A DNA stretch of 30,298 nucleotides from NCBI GenBank assembly GCA_904501895.1, contig CAJGCX010000009.1:1-30298 (forward strand), read 5' to 3'. A model generated the notes under the pieces. The model was not told the DNA's origin. It ran no database searches and was given only the letters and a program-made list of their open reading frames with translations. Positions 1 to 8,088 of this stretch are shown in pieces. The translations under genes and the position numbers were made by a program. This DNA is from Clostridiaceae bacterium. Its GTDB lineage: Bacteria; Bacillota; Clostridia; Oscillospirales; Acutalibacteraceae. How positions within the stretch are numbered: position 1 is the stretch's first letter; the number at the start of each line of letters is the position of its first letter.

Positions 1-338
1 ATTAAATCGATTTTTTCAAGAGTTTCCTTTGTTGTTGTGCCCTTTGGATTGTTACCACCTGCACCATTGAGAAGAATGTCGCAAGTACCAAGCTTTTCGT
101 TGATAATTTCTCTTGCCTTTTCCATACTCTCTTTTTCAAGAACGTTACAGCCTACTGCAATAGCAACGCCACCGTCAGCATTGATTTCATCAGCAACTGT
201 CTGTGCTGCTGCTTCATTCAAGTCAAGAACAGCAACCTTAACACCCTGCTTTGCAAGTGCTTTTGCGAAATCACCACAAAGAACACCGCCACCACCGGTA
301 ATAACAGCTACTCTGCCTTTTAAATTCTCGTGTACCAT
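1..338 (-). CDS. SDR-type D-mannonate oxidoreductase (fructuronate reductase), N-terminal part; gene runs off the window
   Basis: The visible 112 codons begin MVHENLKGRVAVITGGGG, a Rossmann fold start with a glycine-rich nucleotide loop (TGGGGVLCG). They reach the INA/NNAG-equivalent LLNGAGGNNPKGTTT near residues 90-105. The NGAGGNxPK variant is typical of SDR enzymes annotated as D-mannonate oxidoreductase, which interconvert fructuronate and mannonate with NAD(P)H. The start at 338 is only one base after the uxuA stop, and its ribosome site (GAAAGGAAG) lies inside the last codons of uxuA, so the two are translated from one transcript. The adjacent mannonate dehydratase supports the substrate assignment. 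The catalytic YxxxK is beyond the window edge, so a related sugar-acid SDR (gluconate 5-dehydrogenase type) is not excluded. Confidence 0.85.
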   Translation of the reverse strand, partial: MVHENLKGRVAVITGGGGVLCGDFAKALAKQGVKVAVLDLNEAAAQTVADEINADGGVAIAVGCNVLEKESMEKAREIINEKLGTCDILLNGAGGNNPKGTTTKETLEKIDL

Positions 339-339
339 T

Positions 340-1386
340 TTATTTGCTTCCTTTCTCAACTGCTTCGAACAAGCCGTTAATATATGTAGCACCAAGTGCT
401 CTGTCGAAAAGACCGTAGCCAGGCTTTCCTGTTTCGCCCCAAATCATTCTACCGTGGTCAGGACGAACATAACCGTCAAAGCCTGTATCAACAAGTGCCT
501 TAACAACCTCATACATATCAAGACTACCACAATCTGAAAGGTGACCGCTTTCTTCAAAGCTTCCGTCTTCCATAATAAGAATATTTCTGATATGCATAAA
601 TGCAATTCTGTTCATTGCACTGTATTTTCTAATCATTTTTACAACGTCATTTGATTTTGCACATCCTAATGAGCCTGTGCAAAGGCAAAGGCTGTTAGCC
701 TCACTATCAACAAGCTTTAACATTCTGTCAATGTTTTCCTCGCAAGTGATAATTCTTGGAATACCAAAGATTGGGTATGGTGGGTCATCAGGATGAATTG
801 CCATTTTAACTCCACATTCTTCAGCAACAGGAATAACCTTCTTAAGGAATTTCTCAAGATTTTTCCAAAGACCTTCCTCACCAAGCTCACCGTAAGCAGA
901 AATCAATTCTCTTACCTCTTCCTGAGAATAGCTTGAATCCCAACCTGGAAGATGAATATCATCCTTAAGTGGGTCAAGACCCTTCATCTGCTCCCAATAC
1001 ATAACAAGACTTGTTGAGCCGTCCTCTGCTTCCTTATCAAGCTGTGTACGAGTCCAGTCGAAAACAGGCATAAAGTTATAAGTTACGCACTTAACACCAT
1101 ATTTTGCACAACGACGGATATTTTCACAATAAACCTCTAAAAGCTCGTCCACATTATCTCTGCCAAGCTTAATATTTTCGTGTACAGGGATTGATTCAAC
1201 AACGTCGAAAATGAGACCATTTTCTTCACACTGCTTAACCAATTTTTCGATTGACTCCTCTGGCCAAACCTCACCTGGTTTTACATCATAAACGGCACTT
1301 ACTATGCTTTTCATATTTGGAATCTGACGAATATACTGTAATGAGATTGGGTCAGTTTCGCCATACCAACGGAAAGACATTTTCAT
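340..1386 (-). CDS. uxuA: Mannonate dehydratase
   Basis: 348 residues, near the usual family length. The enzyme dehydrates D-mannonate to 2-keto-3-deoxygluconate in the cytoplasm (EC 4.2.1.8), the step after fructuronate reduction in glucuronate breakdown. Family signatures are visible in order: RWYG near the N terminus, YNFMPVFDWTRT around 105-115, MAIHPDDPP around 195, a conserved Cys in LCTGSLG around 235, HIRN around 265 and RPDHGR around 305. The His, Cys, His and Asp/His positions match the metal site of the xylose-isomerase-like TIM barrel. The start is set by GGAGG nine bases upstream. A mannonate oxidoreductase gene follows after one base, so this is a two-gene uxu operon. Its promoter can be read just upstream. 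Confidence 0.96.
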   Translation of the reverse strand: MKMSFRWYGETDPISLQYIRQIPNMKSIVSAVYDVKPGEVWPEESIEKLVKQCEENGLIFDVVESIPVHENIKLGRDNVDELLEVYCENIRRCAKYGVKCVTYNFMPVFDWTRTQLDKEAEDGSTSLVMYWEQMKGLDPLKDDIHLPGWDSSYSQEEVRELISAYGELGEEGLWKNLEKFLKKVIPVAEECGVKMAIHPDDPPYPIFGIPRIITCEENIDRMLKLVDSEANSLCLCTGSLGCAKSNDVVKMIRKYSAMNRIAFMHIRNILIMEDGSFEESGHLSDCGSLDMYEVVKALVDTGFDGYVRPDHGRMIWGETGKPGYGLFDRALGATYINGLFEAVEKGSK

Positions 1387-1416
1387 AATATTTTTCCTCC
1401 TTATATTACTAACATT

Positions 1417-1445
1417 ATTTTATCATTGAAAAAAATATGGTTAAA
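1417..1445 (-). promoter_or_regulatory. Probable sigma-A promoter of uxuA
   Basis: Reading the minus strand, TTTAAC (1440-1445) is followed by a 17-base spacer and TAAAAT (1417-1422). TGA directly precedes the -10, forming an extended -10 (TGATAAAAT). The -35 is weak. The leader would be about 25 bases and contains the GGAGG site. No operator or riboswitch is evident. Confidence 0.55.
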
Positions 1446-1475
1446 TGTAATATTTTTAGTTTTTATGGGATAATT

Positions 1476-2198
1476 TTATTGCTCATCAGGAAAATTGCTA
1501 TCGTCTTCCCAATATGCAACGTCAAATTCGTCTTTTTCAGGGTCATAAACGTCCCAAAGCTCGTGCTCAAACACCTCAGGCTGTGCAGGACATTCTGCAA
1601 CTGCCTCAACCTTCATTCCTCTTGACCAGATTGACGGGTCAATACGGATAGTATATCCACAGCAGGACGGAGTCAACCACTCGTGCATTGGCGCTTCAGG
1701 AAGTGCATAAGTCTGCATAAGTGACATAATAACACCACCATGAGTGATAACTGCAGTGCTGTTTGCACCTGCCTTTATAACGCCATCAACGATTTTTTCA
1801 AAGCAAGCACAAATTCTGTAATTAAATCTCACCTGACTGTCACCAAATGGTGCTGCCTTGTTAGGATTTGACCCACTGAGCCATTCAGGGAAATCAGGGT
1901 CGTCCTGTAACTCCTCTGCAGTTTTACCCTCAAATTCACCGAAATCATATTCTCGTAAATCATCAAGGATTATTGGGTTTTTGTCAGGGTAAATTGTTTG
2001 GGCTGTTTCAATACATCTTTTTAACGGACTTGAAAATACAGCGTCAACCTCAGGATAAGTACCGTAATTTTCCATAATATCCTTAAGCTGTGCCATACCC
2101 TCCTCACAGACAGGCTCATCTGTGTGACCGATATATCGTCCTTCAAGGTTACCCTTTGTAACAGCGTGACGAATTAAATGAATTTGGTAAGTTTTCAT
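1476..2198 (-). CDS. Histidine phosphatase family protein (phosphoglycerate mutase-like)
   Basis: 240 residues. The branch-1 histidine phosphatase motif is at the N terminus: LIRHAVTKGN, with R10 and H11 (H11 is the residue that becomes phosphorylated). R61 lies in SSPLKRCIETA, E88 in the DFGEFEG segment, and the second catalytic histidine is H153 in VITHGG. The catalytic set is therefore complete. Members include cofactor-dependent phosphoglycerate mutase, alpha-ribazole phosphatase and general phosphatases. The sequence does not separate these, and no cobalamin genes are nearby. An acidic C-terminal tail (about 35 residues) is unusual. The start is supported by GGGAGAT before the ATG. The gene is divergent from the XRE regulator, so the two may share control. 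Confidence 0.88.
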   Translation of the reverse strand: MKTYQIHLIRHAVTKGNLEGRYIGHTDEPVCEEGMAQLKDIMENYGTYPEVDAVFSSPLKRCIETAQTIYPDKNPIILDDLREYDFGEFEGKTAEELQDDPDFPEWLSGSNPNKAAPFGDSQVRFNYRICACFEKIVDGVIKAGANSTAVITHGGVIMSLMQTYALPEAPMHEWLTPSCCGYTIRIDPSIWSRGMKVEAVAECPAQPEVFEHELWDVYDPEKDEFDVAYWEDDSNFPDEQ

Positions 2199-2213
2199 AT
2201 TTTATCTCCCGAA

Positions 2214-2280
2214 AATTTGTAAATTAACACAATATACAAATTGTTGAATATGTTATATAATCTTTATACTTTGAGTATAA
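2214..2280 (+). promoter_or_regulatory. Promoter and candidate operators of the XRE regulator gene
   Basis: TATACA (2233-2238), a 17-base spacer and TATAAT (2256-2261) form a good sigma-A promoter. A perfect inverted repeat TTATACT-TTG-AGTATAA (2264-2280) covers the expected transcription start, the usual place for an autorepressor operator. A second inverted repeat, AATTTGT (2214-2220) / ACAAATT (2236-2242), spans the -35 and faces the divergent phosphatase gene. The promoter position rules out the upstream in-frame ATG at 2241 as a start. Confidence 0.6.
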
Positions 2281-2291
2281 GAGGTAATTTT

Positions 2292-2915
2292 ATGAGTACA
2301 TCTGTTTCATCAAGACTTGTGTCATTAAGAAAAGAAAAGAATTTAAGCCAGAAGGAAGCTGCGGTTGAATTGGGCGTTTCGCAGGCTCTCCTTTCTCATT
2401 ACGAAAAAGGCATCCGTGAATGTGGCCTTGACTTTCTCTGCCGTGCATCAGCATTTTACGATGTGAGTACCGATTATCTTTTAGGTCTTACTGATAACAA
2501 AATGATGTCCGATGCACTTTTCGTTGAACACGAAATTCCACAGGATAGTGAAGCCAGAATGAGTACGGTTTTCCGTTCATCAGTTTATATGCAGGAGCGT
2601 CTTGGAGTTTACGGAAGAAACTATTCCTCAAAAATCAGAAGCATTTACATACTCACAATTTACAAGGTGTATCTTCACGCTCTTCGTCAGGGTGCAATTC
2701 CCAATCACGAAAACGCTAAAAAAGAATTGGCTCCATTTATTACAACAAATCTTATTGACCACGTTATAAATTCACTCGTTTTTGAAGGTGATAACAAGCC
2801 TAAACGAAGTGAGCAGTTGCCAAAATCCATGGAAACAATTATAAACGAGGCAACACGACTCATTAACAGAGAAATTGCAAGAATGTATAATTACTCTATA
2901 AAAGACTCAAAGTAA
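2292..2915 (+). CDS. XRE-family transcriptional regulator
   Basis: 207 residues from the ATG at 2292, which follows AGAGGT. An in-frame ATG at 2241 lies upstream of the predicted transcript start and has no ribosome site. Residues about 5-62 are an HTH_3/XRE domain: SRLVSLRKEKNLSQKEAA, then VSQALLSHYEKG with the recognition helix, then a DYLLG ending typical of Cro/CI-like repressors. The remaining 140 residues look helical and match no domain I recognise; they could carry dimerisation or ligand sensing. The inverted repeat over its own promoter suggests autoregulation, an inference. Its last nine bases overlap the convergent rsmI stop region (2907-2915). Confidence 0.9.
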   Translation: MSTSVSSRLVSLRKEKNLSQKEAAVELGVSQALLSHYEKGIRECGLDFLCRASAFYDVSTDYLLGLTDNKMMSDALFVEHEIPQDSEARMSTVFRSSVYMQERLGVYGRNYSSKIRSIYILTIYKVYLHALRQGAIPNHENAKKELAPFITTNLIDHVINSLVFEGDNKPKRSEQLPKSMETIINEATRLINREIARMYNYSIKDSK

Positions 2916-3731
2916 TTCCTTGTAAATAAGGCTCTTTTTGATTCCTGTTTCTGCTGCAACGGTTTTTGCAGCCTCATTTACGCTCATACCCTTATCAACT
3001 AACTCTTTAGCTATTTCAACAGCCTGTTCCAATGTGACAGGTTGTTTTTCTTTTGTCTTTTCCTGACCTGCAAGAATAAGAACATATTCTCCACGTGGAT
3101 TTTCCACATCAAAGAAATCAATAGCACCCTTAAGGCTTGTCCTCATTACAGTTTCGTGAATTTTAGTAAGCTCTTTTACAATAGCAATTTCACGGTCACC
3201 AAAATATGAATACATATCCTTAAGTGTTGCTTTAAGCTTATGAGGAGCTTCGTAGAAAATCATTGTTCTTGTTTCATTTTTAAGCTCTTCAAGATGCTCT
3301 TTTCTACTTGGCTTATTTGTACTTAAAAAGCCCTCAAATGTAAAACGACCACTTTCCATTCCACTTATTGCAAGTGCTGTTGCAAATGCAGTTGGTCCCG
3401 GTACAGACTCAACAGGAATTCCCTTTTCGTGGCAAAGATACACAAGGTCTTGTCCAGGGTCAGAAATACAAGGCATTCCTGCATCAGTTACTATTGCACA
3501 GGTTTCACCGTTTAAGATTCGTGAAGCAATTATTTCTCCTCGTTCACGACGATTGTGCTCATAATAGCTGATAAGTGGCTTTTTTATATCGAAAAAATTA
3601 AGTAATTTCTGTGTAACTCTTGTATCCTCTGCTGCGATAAAATCAACAGAAGTAAGAGTTTCTTTTGCTCTCGGAGAAAAATCTGACAGGTTACCTATAG
3701 GTGTTCCGACAACATAAAGCTTACCTATCAT
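2907..3731 (-). CDS. rsmI: 16S rRNA (cytidine-1402 2'-O)-methyltransferase
   Basis: 274 residues, normal for RsmI. The protein uses S-adenosylmethionine to 2'-O-methylate C1402 of 16S rRNA in the decoding centre. Visible motifs are LYVVGTPIGNLSDFSPRA at the N terminus, AAEDTRVTQKLL around 35, SYYEHN around 55, the SAM-pocket stretch IVTDAGMPCISDPG around 80-93, and PGPTAFATALAISG around 110. These are diagnostic of the tetrapyrrole-methylase fold RsmI subfamily. The start ATG is one base after the trmN6-like stop, showing translational coupling at the end of the rlmB operon. The final nine bases overlap the convergent XRE gene, so the two transcripts are antisense at their ends. Confidence 0.96.
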   Translation of the reverse strand: MIGKLYVVGTPIGNLSDFSPRAKETLTSVDFIAAEDTRVTQKLLNFFDIKKPLISYYEHNRRERGEIIASRILNGETCAIVTDAGMPCISDPGQDLVYLCHEKGIPVESVPGPTAFATALAISGMESGRFTFEGFLSTNKPSRKEHLEELKNETRTMIFYEAPHKLKATLKDMYSYFGDREIAIVKELTKIHETVMRTSLKGAIDFFDVENPRGEYVLILAGQEKTKEKQPVTLEQAVEIAKELVDKGMSVNEAAKTVAAETGIKKSLIYKELL

Positions 3732-3732
3732 T

Positions 3733-4482
3733 TCAATTCTCCTTTCTGTATTTTTCGGTAATTCTTAACATCTCTTCTGTTAATGTACCGTCATTATTAT
3801 ATGCAACAAGGTTACCCTCAACCTTTAAGCCATTTTTAGCACCACGCTTGCCTTCAATAAGCACAAGCCAAGGCTGTGTGTCACCTTTTTTTGACACGAA
3901 TTTAAGAGTTTTCGGCTCAATTCCGTTTGCTCTCATCCCGTACATTGCATCAAATACTCTTTCAGGTCTGTGGCAGATACAAAGCTTACCACCAAATCGC
4001 AAAAGACGTGCAGCGCTTTTTGCAATATCATCCATATTACAAAGGGTTTCGTGACGTGCAATAGTTGCAAAGTCCTCTTCATTTTTAATTCCACCATTTT
4101 CGATTTTATACGGTGGATTCATTGTTACCAAATCAAAGCTTCCCGGCTTTAAATCTGATATATCCTTTAAATCTCTGTTTAAAACATTGATTTTGTCTGT
4201 ATTGTTAAGCGTAAGTGACCTGTTCATCTGGTCACAACCGTTTTCCTGAATTTCGATTGCTGTAATCTCGGCACATTTTCCGTCACGAAGCCAGAGAAAA
4301 GGGATAATTCCACAGCCCGAGCCGAAATCACAAGCAATATCGTTTCTCTTAGGATTAGCAAAATCTGCAAGTAACATTGCATCTGTACCGAATGTGTGCT
4401 GCTTTGACACAACAACACCGATACCTTCGCCTAAATCCTCAATATGTTCACCATCAAAAAGCGTAATTTTATCAGTCAACAT
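3733..4482 (-). CDS. tRNA1(Val) (adenine37-N6)-methyltransferase-like protein
   Basis: 249 residues from the ATG at 4482, chosen because GAGGAT lies six bases upstream. In-frame ATGs at 4500 and 4497 lie inside the upstream gene without such a site. A class I SAM fold is seen: CDFGSGCGIIP around 51-61 for SAM, an acidic residue after the next strand (AIEIQENG), and NPPY at 122-125, the motif of N6-adenine and related amino methyltransferases. The opening TLFDGEHIEDLGEG and HTFGTDAMLLADF are typical of the TrmN6/YfiC family in Firmicutes, which modify A37 of tRNA-Val. The start overlaps the mgtC-like stop by 11 bases, and rsmI follows after one base. The tRNA target is inferred from the family. 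Confidence 0.88.
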   Translation of the reverse strand: MLTDKITLFDGEHIEDLGEGIGVVVSKQHTFGTDAMLLADFANPKRNDIACDFGSGCGIIPFLWLRDGKCAEITAIEIQENGCDQMNRSLTLNNTDKINVLNRDLKDISDLKPGSFDLVTMNPPYKIENGGIKNEEDFATIARHETLCNMDDIAKSAARLLRFGGKLCICHRPERVFDAMYGMRANGIEPKTLKFVSKKGDTQPWLVLIEGKRGAKNGLKVEGNLVAYNNDGTLTEEMLRITEKYRKEN

Positions 4483-5206
4483 AAATATCCTCAACATCAT
4501 CCATACTTCTGATAGTTGTTATCATAAGTGAAAGTGAATCATCATTTTTAGGGAAAACAAGCATCTTGATAACTGATGTATCTTTTCTATGCTTGAATTT
4601 CAAGTCCTTTGATTCTGTATAAACAACCTCCATTGAGTGGATTTTACCACCACATTGCTTGATTGTTTTTGTAATATCAGGAATCTGCGCACCAACATCC
4701 TTAATTTCAACAAAAAGAAGCTTGCCTGTTGAACCACGAACAATAAATCTTTTAAGTGAATTAAGTGTAAGATAAATAACAACAGTGGCAACAAAAGCGC
4801 CTGCATAAAAGCCTGCACCAACTGCAATACCGATACAAGCAACAGCCCAAAGAGAAGCAGCAGTTGTAAGACCCTTAACAGAAAAGCCTTCACGAAGAAT
4901 TGTACCTGCACCCAAGAAACCGATACCACTAAGCACCTGCGCACTCATTCGTGTAACATCGCCTGTCATACCCTGAGTGTCATAAATATACACAGATGTA
5001 AGCATTACAAGTGCAGAGCCTACTGCCACAAGAATATGTGTTCTGAAGCCAGCAGGACGATGAGAATGCTCACGCTCATATCCGATAAAACCGCTGAGCA
5101 AGGTTGTAATTCCAAGCTTTACAAACGCATCTATAGTAAATCTTACCTGGTCAAATCCCCAAATCCAAAGGGCAACATCCTTAATTGTTTCCCAGATTTC
5201 TGCCAA
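4472..5206 (-). CDS. MgtC/SapB family membrane protein
   Basis: 244 residues. The family signature is clear: GYEREHSHRPAGFRTHILVA at about 42-61, then GSALVMLTS, and SGIGFLGAGTILREG around 95. Four to five membrane segments fill residues about 28-150. The last 90 residues form a soluble ACT-like domain (FVEIKDV, then IHSMEVVY), as in longer MgtC homologues. These proteins are linked to growth at low magnesium and, in pathogens, to control of the F-type ATP synthase; the role here is unknown. Translation must begin at a TTG (5204-5206): AGGAG is nine bases upstream, and an in-frame ATG in between is followed at once by AAC and the stop TAA. It sits inside the rlmB operon. Confidence 0.93.
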   Translation of the reverse strand: MAEIWETIKDVALWIWGFDQVRFTIDAFVKLGITTLLSGFIGYEREHSHRPAGFRTHILVAVGSALVMLTSVYIYDTQGMTGDVTRMSAQVLSGIGFLGAGTILREGFSVKGLTTAASLWAVACIGIAVGAGFYAGAFVATVVIYLTLNSLKRFIVRGSTGKLLFVEIKDVGAQIPDITKTIKQCGGKIHSMEVVYTESKDLKFKHRKDTSVIKMLVFPKNDDSLSLMITTIRSMDDVEDIYVD

Positions 5207-5255
5207 TTAGTTCATCTCCTAAAGTAACTGCTGATTGAATCGAGTTACTATTTTC

Positions 5256-8051
5256 TTACTTTTTTCGTGTAATTGCAGGGACAGAAAGTATAACTGTCCA
5301 GATTACCTGATAAAGAATAATCTGTAAAACACCAATCTGTGCAATACCTGACAAGAATGTAAATAACATCATAATTACTGCACCGATAACTGATGCAATA
5401 AGGTGAATAAGTCTTGATGAATTAACGAAATTGTTAATAACAAATGTTCCGTGAAGAGCTGAAAGCATTGTCTTGATTCCACCGTCGTGAATAATCATTG
5501 CATTGCTACGCTCAGTATATTTTGACTTAACCTTTGTAAACATATCTCCTGCAACAGGGTTAATAATCTTAACAACATTTGCAGGTAACTGAAATTCTCT
5601 TTCAAGGAATCTTTCAGTAATATTTGCATCAGATGTTCTGAAGAAAATTGTGATTCCGTCTTTTTCAAGCTCACGCATATATCTTGCGGTTTCTTCATTA
5701 GCCTTATACACAACAACAAACATCGCTGCGATTTTGCCTTCAATAGCAAGATAGATAACATTTCTTCCGTGTGACTTGTACTTTTCCTCTAAATCCTTAT
5801 CAGGAGTTTCAACATTGTGATGTACAAGAAGGTCACGGTTACCAACAAGGACTCTGTGGTTGTGAATCCAACAAGAGCAGCCTAATTTTTCCTCATAAGC
5901 CAATGACTCAACAGGAAGTAAAAGTTCACGCTTACCGATGATAACACCATCAAATACCTCTGCTAAAACGCCACCTGAAGCGATAACAACAGATGCAGTA
6001 TAGAGAATAGCCTCATCAATTCGCATTTTGTGGTATGTTTTCATACCCTCAATATTACAGCCACCCTGCTCGAAAGCATCACAAGCATCAATAACAACAC
6101 CGTTTGTATTAACAGCATCGTCTACTGCACAGTAGCCATTAATCATCGCACCGTCTTCATTAAGAAGCTTGTTTGTTGCACGAAGATTTATAGCAGACAC
6201 AAGACCTGCTGAGCAAGGAAGTGTCATAAGAAGTGTTGAAGCAAGAGTGCTGATACAAGCAAAGAAATTGCCTGTTTTAATAAGTGCAATAATTCCAAGC
6301 ACAAGACCTACAATTGCCATAGCAGGAATTGTAAGCTTACAGATTTTTCCTGTAACCTCTGAAGAGCGTGAAATCTCAACAAATTTCTGTGGAAAATCAA
6401 TTGGTGCTGAGTATTTGATTTCAGGATTACCCATCATAAGTCCACGTGAAATCTCATTTGCTGTGTCCTCATCTGCAATATTCTGCACACTGTAGCACTC
6501 ATCAATATCTTCAGTAATAACCTTAAAGTTTTCACTGTCGTTTTTGCAACGTACAAACTCACCTGCAAGCTTCATAATCATAGGAAGCACCGCTGCGCCT
6601 GCAGTAATTCTTGCAACTGATTCAATACTGTCTGCAAAGAAAAGACCGAAGAAGCACTGCACAAATCCTGCAATTGCCGAAACTGCAACTACAGTGTCCA
6701 TATCAAAAATCTTGCTCTTCATATTGTTAATTGCTGTAATAAATGACTTGTAATTTAATCCACAAGCAACTAAAAGGAGAAGAATCTGCACAAGTGCATA
6801 AACAAACTCATTGTTACCGTAAAGCTCAAAGTTGCCGTTTTCCATGCCTGCAACCATTGAAAGAATTGACATAAGGAAGCAGATAGCGGAAACAACAATA
6901 AGCTTAATGAGGAGCGATTTTTTCTCCATTTCAAAGACCTTTTTAACGGCCTGCTTATCCTTTGGACCAAAATATTCACGTACAACGGAAACCTTTTGTC
7001 TTTCGTATCGTCTTCTTACAGGTGGTGACTGTACCTTATCCTTAAATGTTAATCCACCTGCAACAAATTCCTTGACTGCCGCTTTTCTGTTTTCACGAAG
7101 CTCTGCCTCTGCCTCTTCCTCAGGCTGTTGGATTATATCCTCGTCATCATCAAAGCCATCAAGCCTAATCTGATTATCAGGCTTTTCAGGGGTTGCAACT
7201 CTTGTACCGAAATCGTCCTTAGTCTTTTCCTGCTCAAGCTCATATTCAGCACCGATAATTGTCGGCATACTTCTTATTCCGTCTGTATTCTGATTAGCGT
7301 CACCGTTTTTCACAATAAATCCCGGTGTTTCGTATGTTTCAGGAGGTCTTGCATCTCTGATAGCCCTCTGCTCCATAGTATTTTCAAGCTTCTGTACAGG
7401 CTTATTAAAGAAATGCTTTCTGTATTTTTCTTCCTCCATAACGCTTGAAGATGTAAGAGGCTGGGCATCACCACTTGTTGTTCTTGTTACCTTATTTCCA
7501 AGATTATGAGAAATATTAGGATTATATGCACTACGGACATCAATTTCATTGAACATTCTTGTTTTTTCAATTGAAATCTGACCTGTTACAGACTCAACAT
7601 CCTCCACAGGCTCTTCATTATCCTCTTCCATAATCAAATCAACGATTTCTGTGGTAAAACCAAGCTGACCGTCGCCCTCAACAGAAACTGCAACGTCATC
7701 CGGCTCAAATTTTTCTTCAGCTTTTTCAATCACAAATTCAGGAATTTTTTCTTCTTCCTTTTCAACTACAAGCTCAGGAATTTCATCCTCATCATCGTCA
7801 TCAAAATCCTGAATTTTTGACAAATCAAAGGTAAAGGATTTTTTCTTCGGTGCTTCCTCTTCAACCTTAACCTCAGGCTTTACGAAAACAATCTCTTCAT
7901 CCTTATTTTCAGGCTTTTCTCCTGTCAGCTCTGCTAAAAGCAAATCAACATCTACAAGAGAATATTCTTCAGCAGAAGACTCCTCTCTACCTCTTGCTTT
8001 TATGTCACTAAGAATCTCATCAATTAAGTTATCTGAAATTTTATCTGCCAT
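5256..8051 (-). CDS. Degenerate P-type ATPase-like membrane protein with a long acidic N-terminal region
   Basis: 931 residues. Residues 1-370 are acidic, low in complexity and probably disordered (DDDDEDE near 84-90), with no domain I recognise. Residues 375-931 follow the plan of P1B-type ATPases: membrane pairs near 379-433, 453-497, 574-612 and 878-925; LPCS at 611-614 where metal pumps have CPC; VVIDACDAF at 652-660 where the phosphorylation motif DKTGT should be; HRVLVGNRDLL at 732-742, as in the nucleotide domain; RTSDAN at 805-810 in place of TGDN; and IHDGGIK at 854-860 in place of GDGIND. The aspartate survives, but Lys-Thr-Gly-Thr, TGD and GDGxND are altered, so ATP-driven transport is unlikely. 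GGGGGAAT precedes the start. It lies 37 bases after rlmB in the same operon. A pseudoenzyme with a structural or regulatory role is the best guess. Confidence 0.8.
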   Translation of the reverse strand: MADKISDNLIDEILSDIKARGREESSAEEYSLVDVDLLLAELTGEKPENKDEEIVFVKPEVKVEEEAPKKKSFTFDLSKIQDFDDDDEDEIPELVVEKEEEKIPEFVIEKAEEKFEPDDVAVSVEGDGQLGFTTEIVDLIMEEDNEEPVEDVESVTGQISIEKTRMFNEIDVRSAYNPNISHNLGNKVTRTTSGDAQPLTSSSVMEEEKYRKHFFNKPVQKLENTMEQRAIRDARPPETYETPGFIVKNGDANQNTDGIRSMPTIIGAEYELEQEKTKDDFGTRVATPEKPDNQIRLDGFDDDEDIIQQPEEEAEAELRENRKAAVKEFVAGGLTFKDKVQSPPVRRRYERQKVSVVREYFGPKDKQAVKKVFEMEKKSLLIKLIVVSAICFLMSILSMVAGMENGNFELYGNNEFVYALVQILLLLVACGLNYKSFITAINNMKSKIFDMDTVVAVSAIAGFVQCFFGLFFADSIESVARITAGAAVLPMIMKLAGEFVRCKNDSENFKVITEDIDECYSVQNIADEDTANEISRGLMMGNPEIKYSAPIDFPQKFVEISRSSEVTGKICKLTIPAMAIVGLVLGIIALIKTGNFFACISTLASTLLMTLPCSAGLVSAINLRATNKLLNEDGAMINGYCAVDDAVNTNGVVIDACDAFEQGGCNIEGMKTYHKMRIDEAILYTASVVIASGGVLAEVFDGVIIGKRELLLPVESLAYEEKLGCSCWIHNHRVLVGNRDLLVHHNVETPDKDLEEKYKSHGRNVIYLAIEGKIAAMFVVVYKANEETARYMRELEKDGITIFFRTSDANITERFLEREFQLPANVVKIINPVAGDMFTKVKSKYTERSNAMIIHDGGIKTMLSALHGTFVINNFVNSSRLIHLIASVIGAVIMMLFTFLSGIAQIGVLQIILYQVIWTVILSVPAITRKK

Positions 8052-8088
8052 AATAAATTCCCCCGAAAAAATTATTGAGCCTCAAAAT

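Noticed and set aside
5224..5248. Hairpin GTAACT/AGTTAC between the pseudo-ATPase and mgtC-like genes as a terminator
   Set aside because: The stem is only six pairs with a 13-base loop and no proper T-run on the minus strand; it is more likely a minor mRNA fold or chance.
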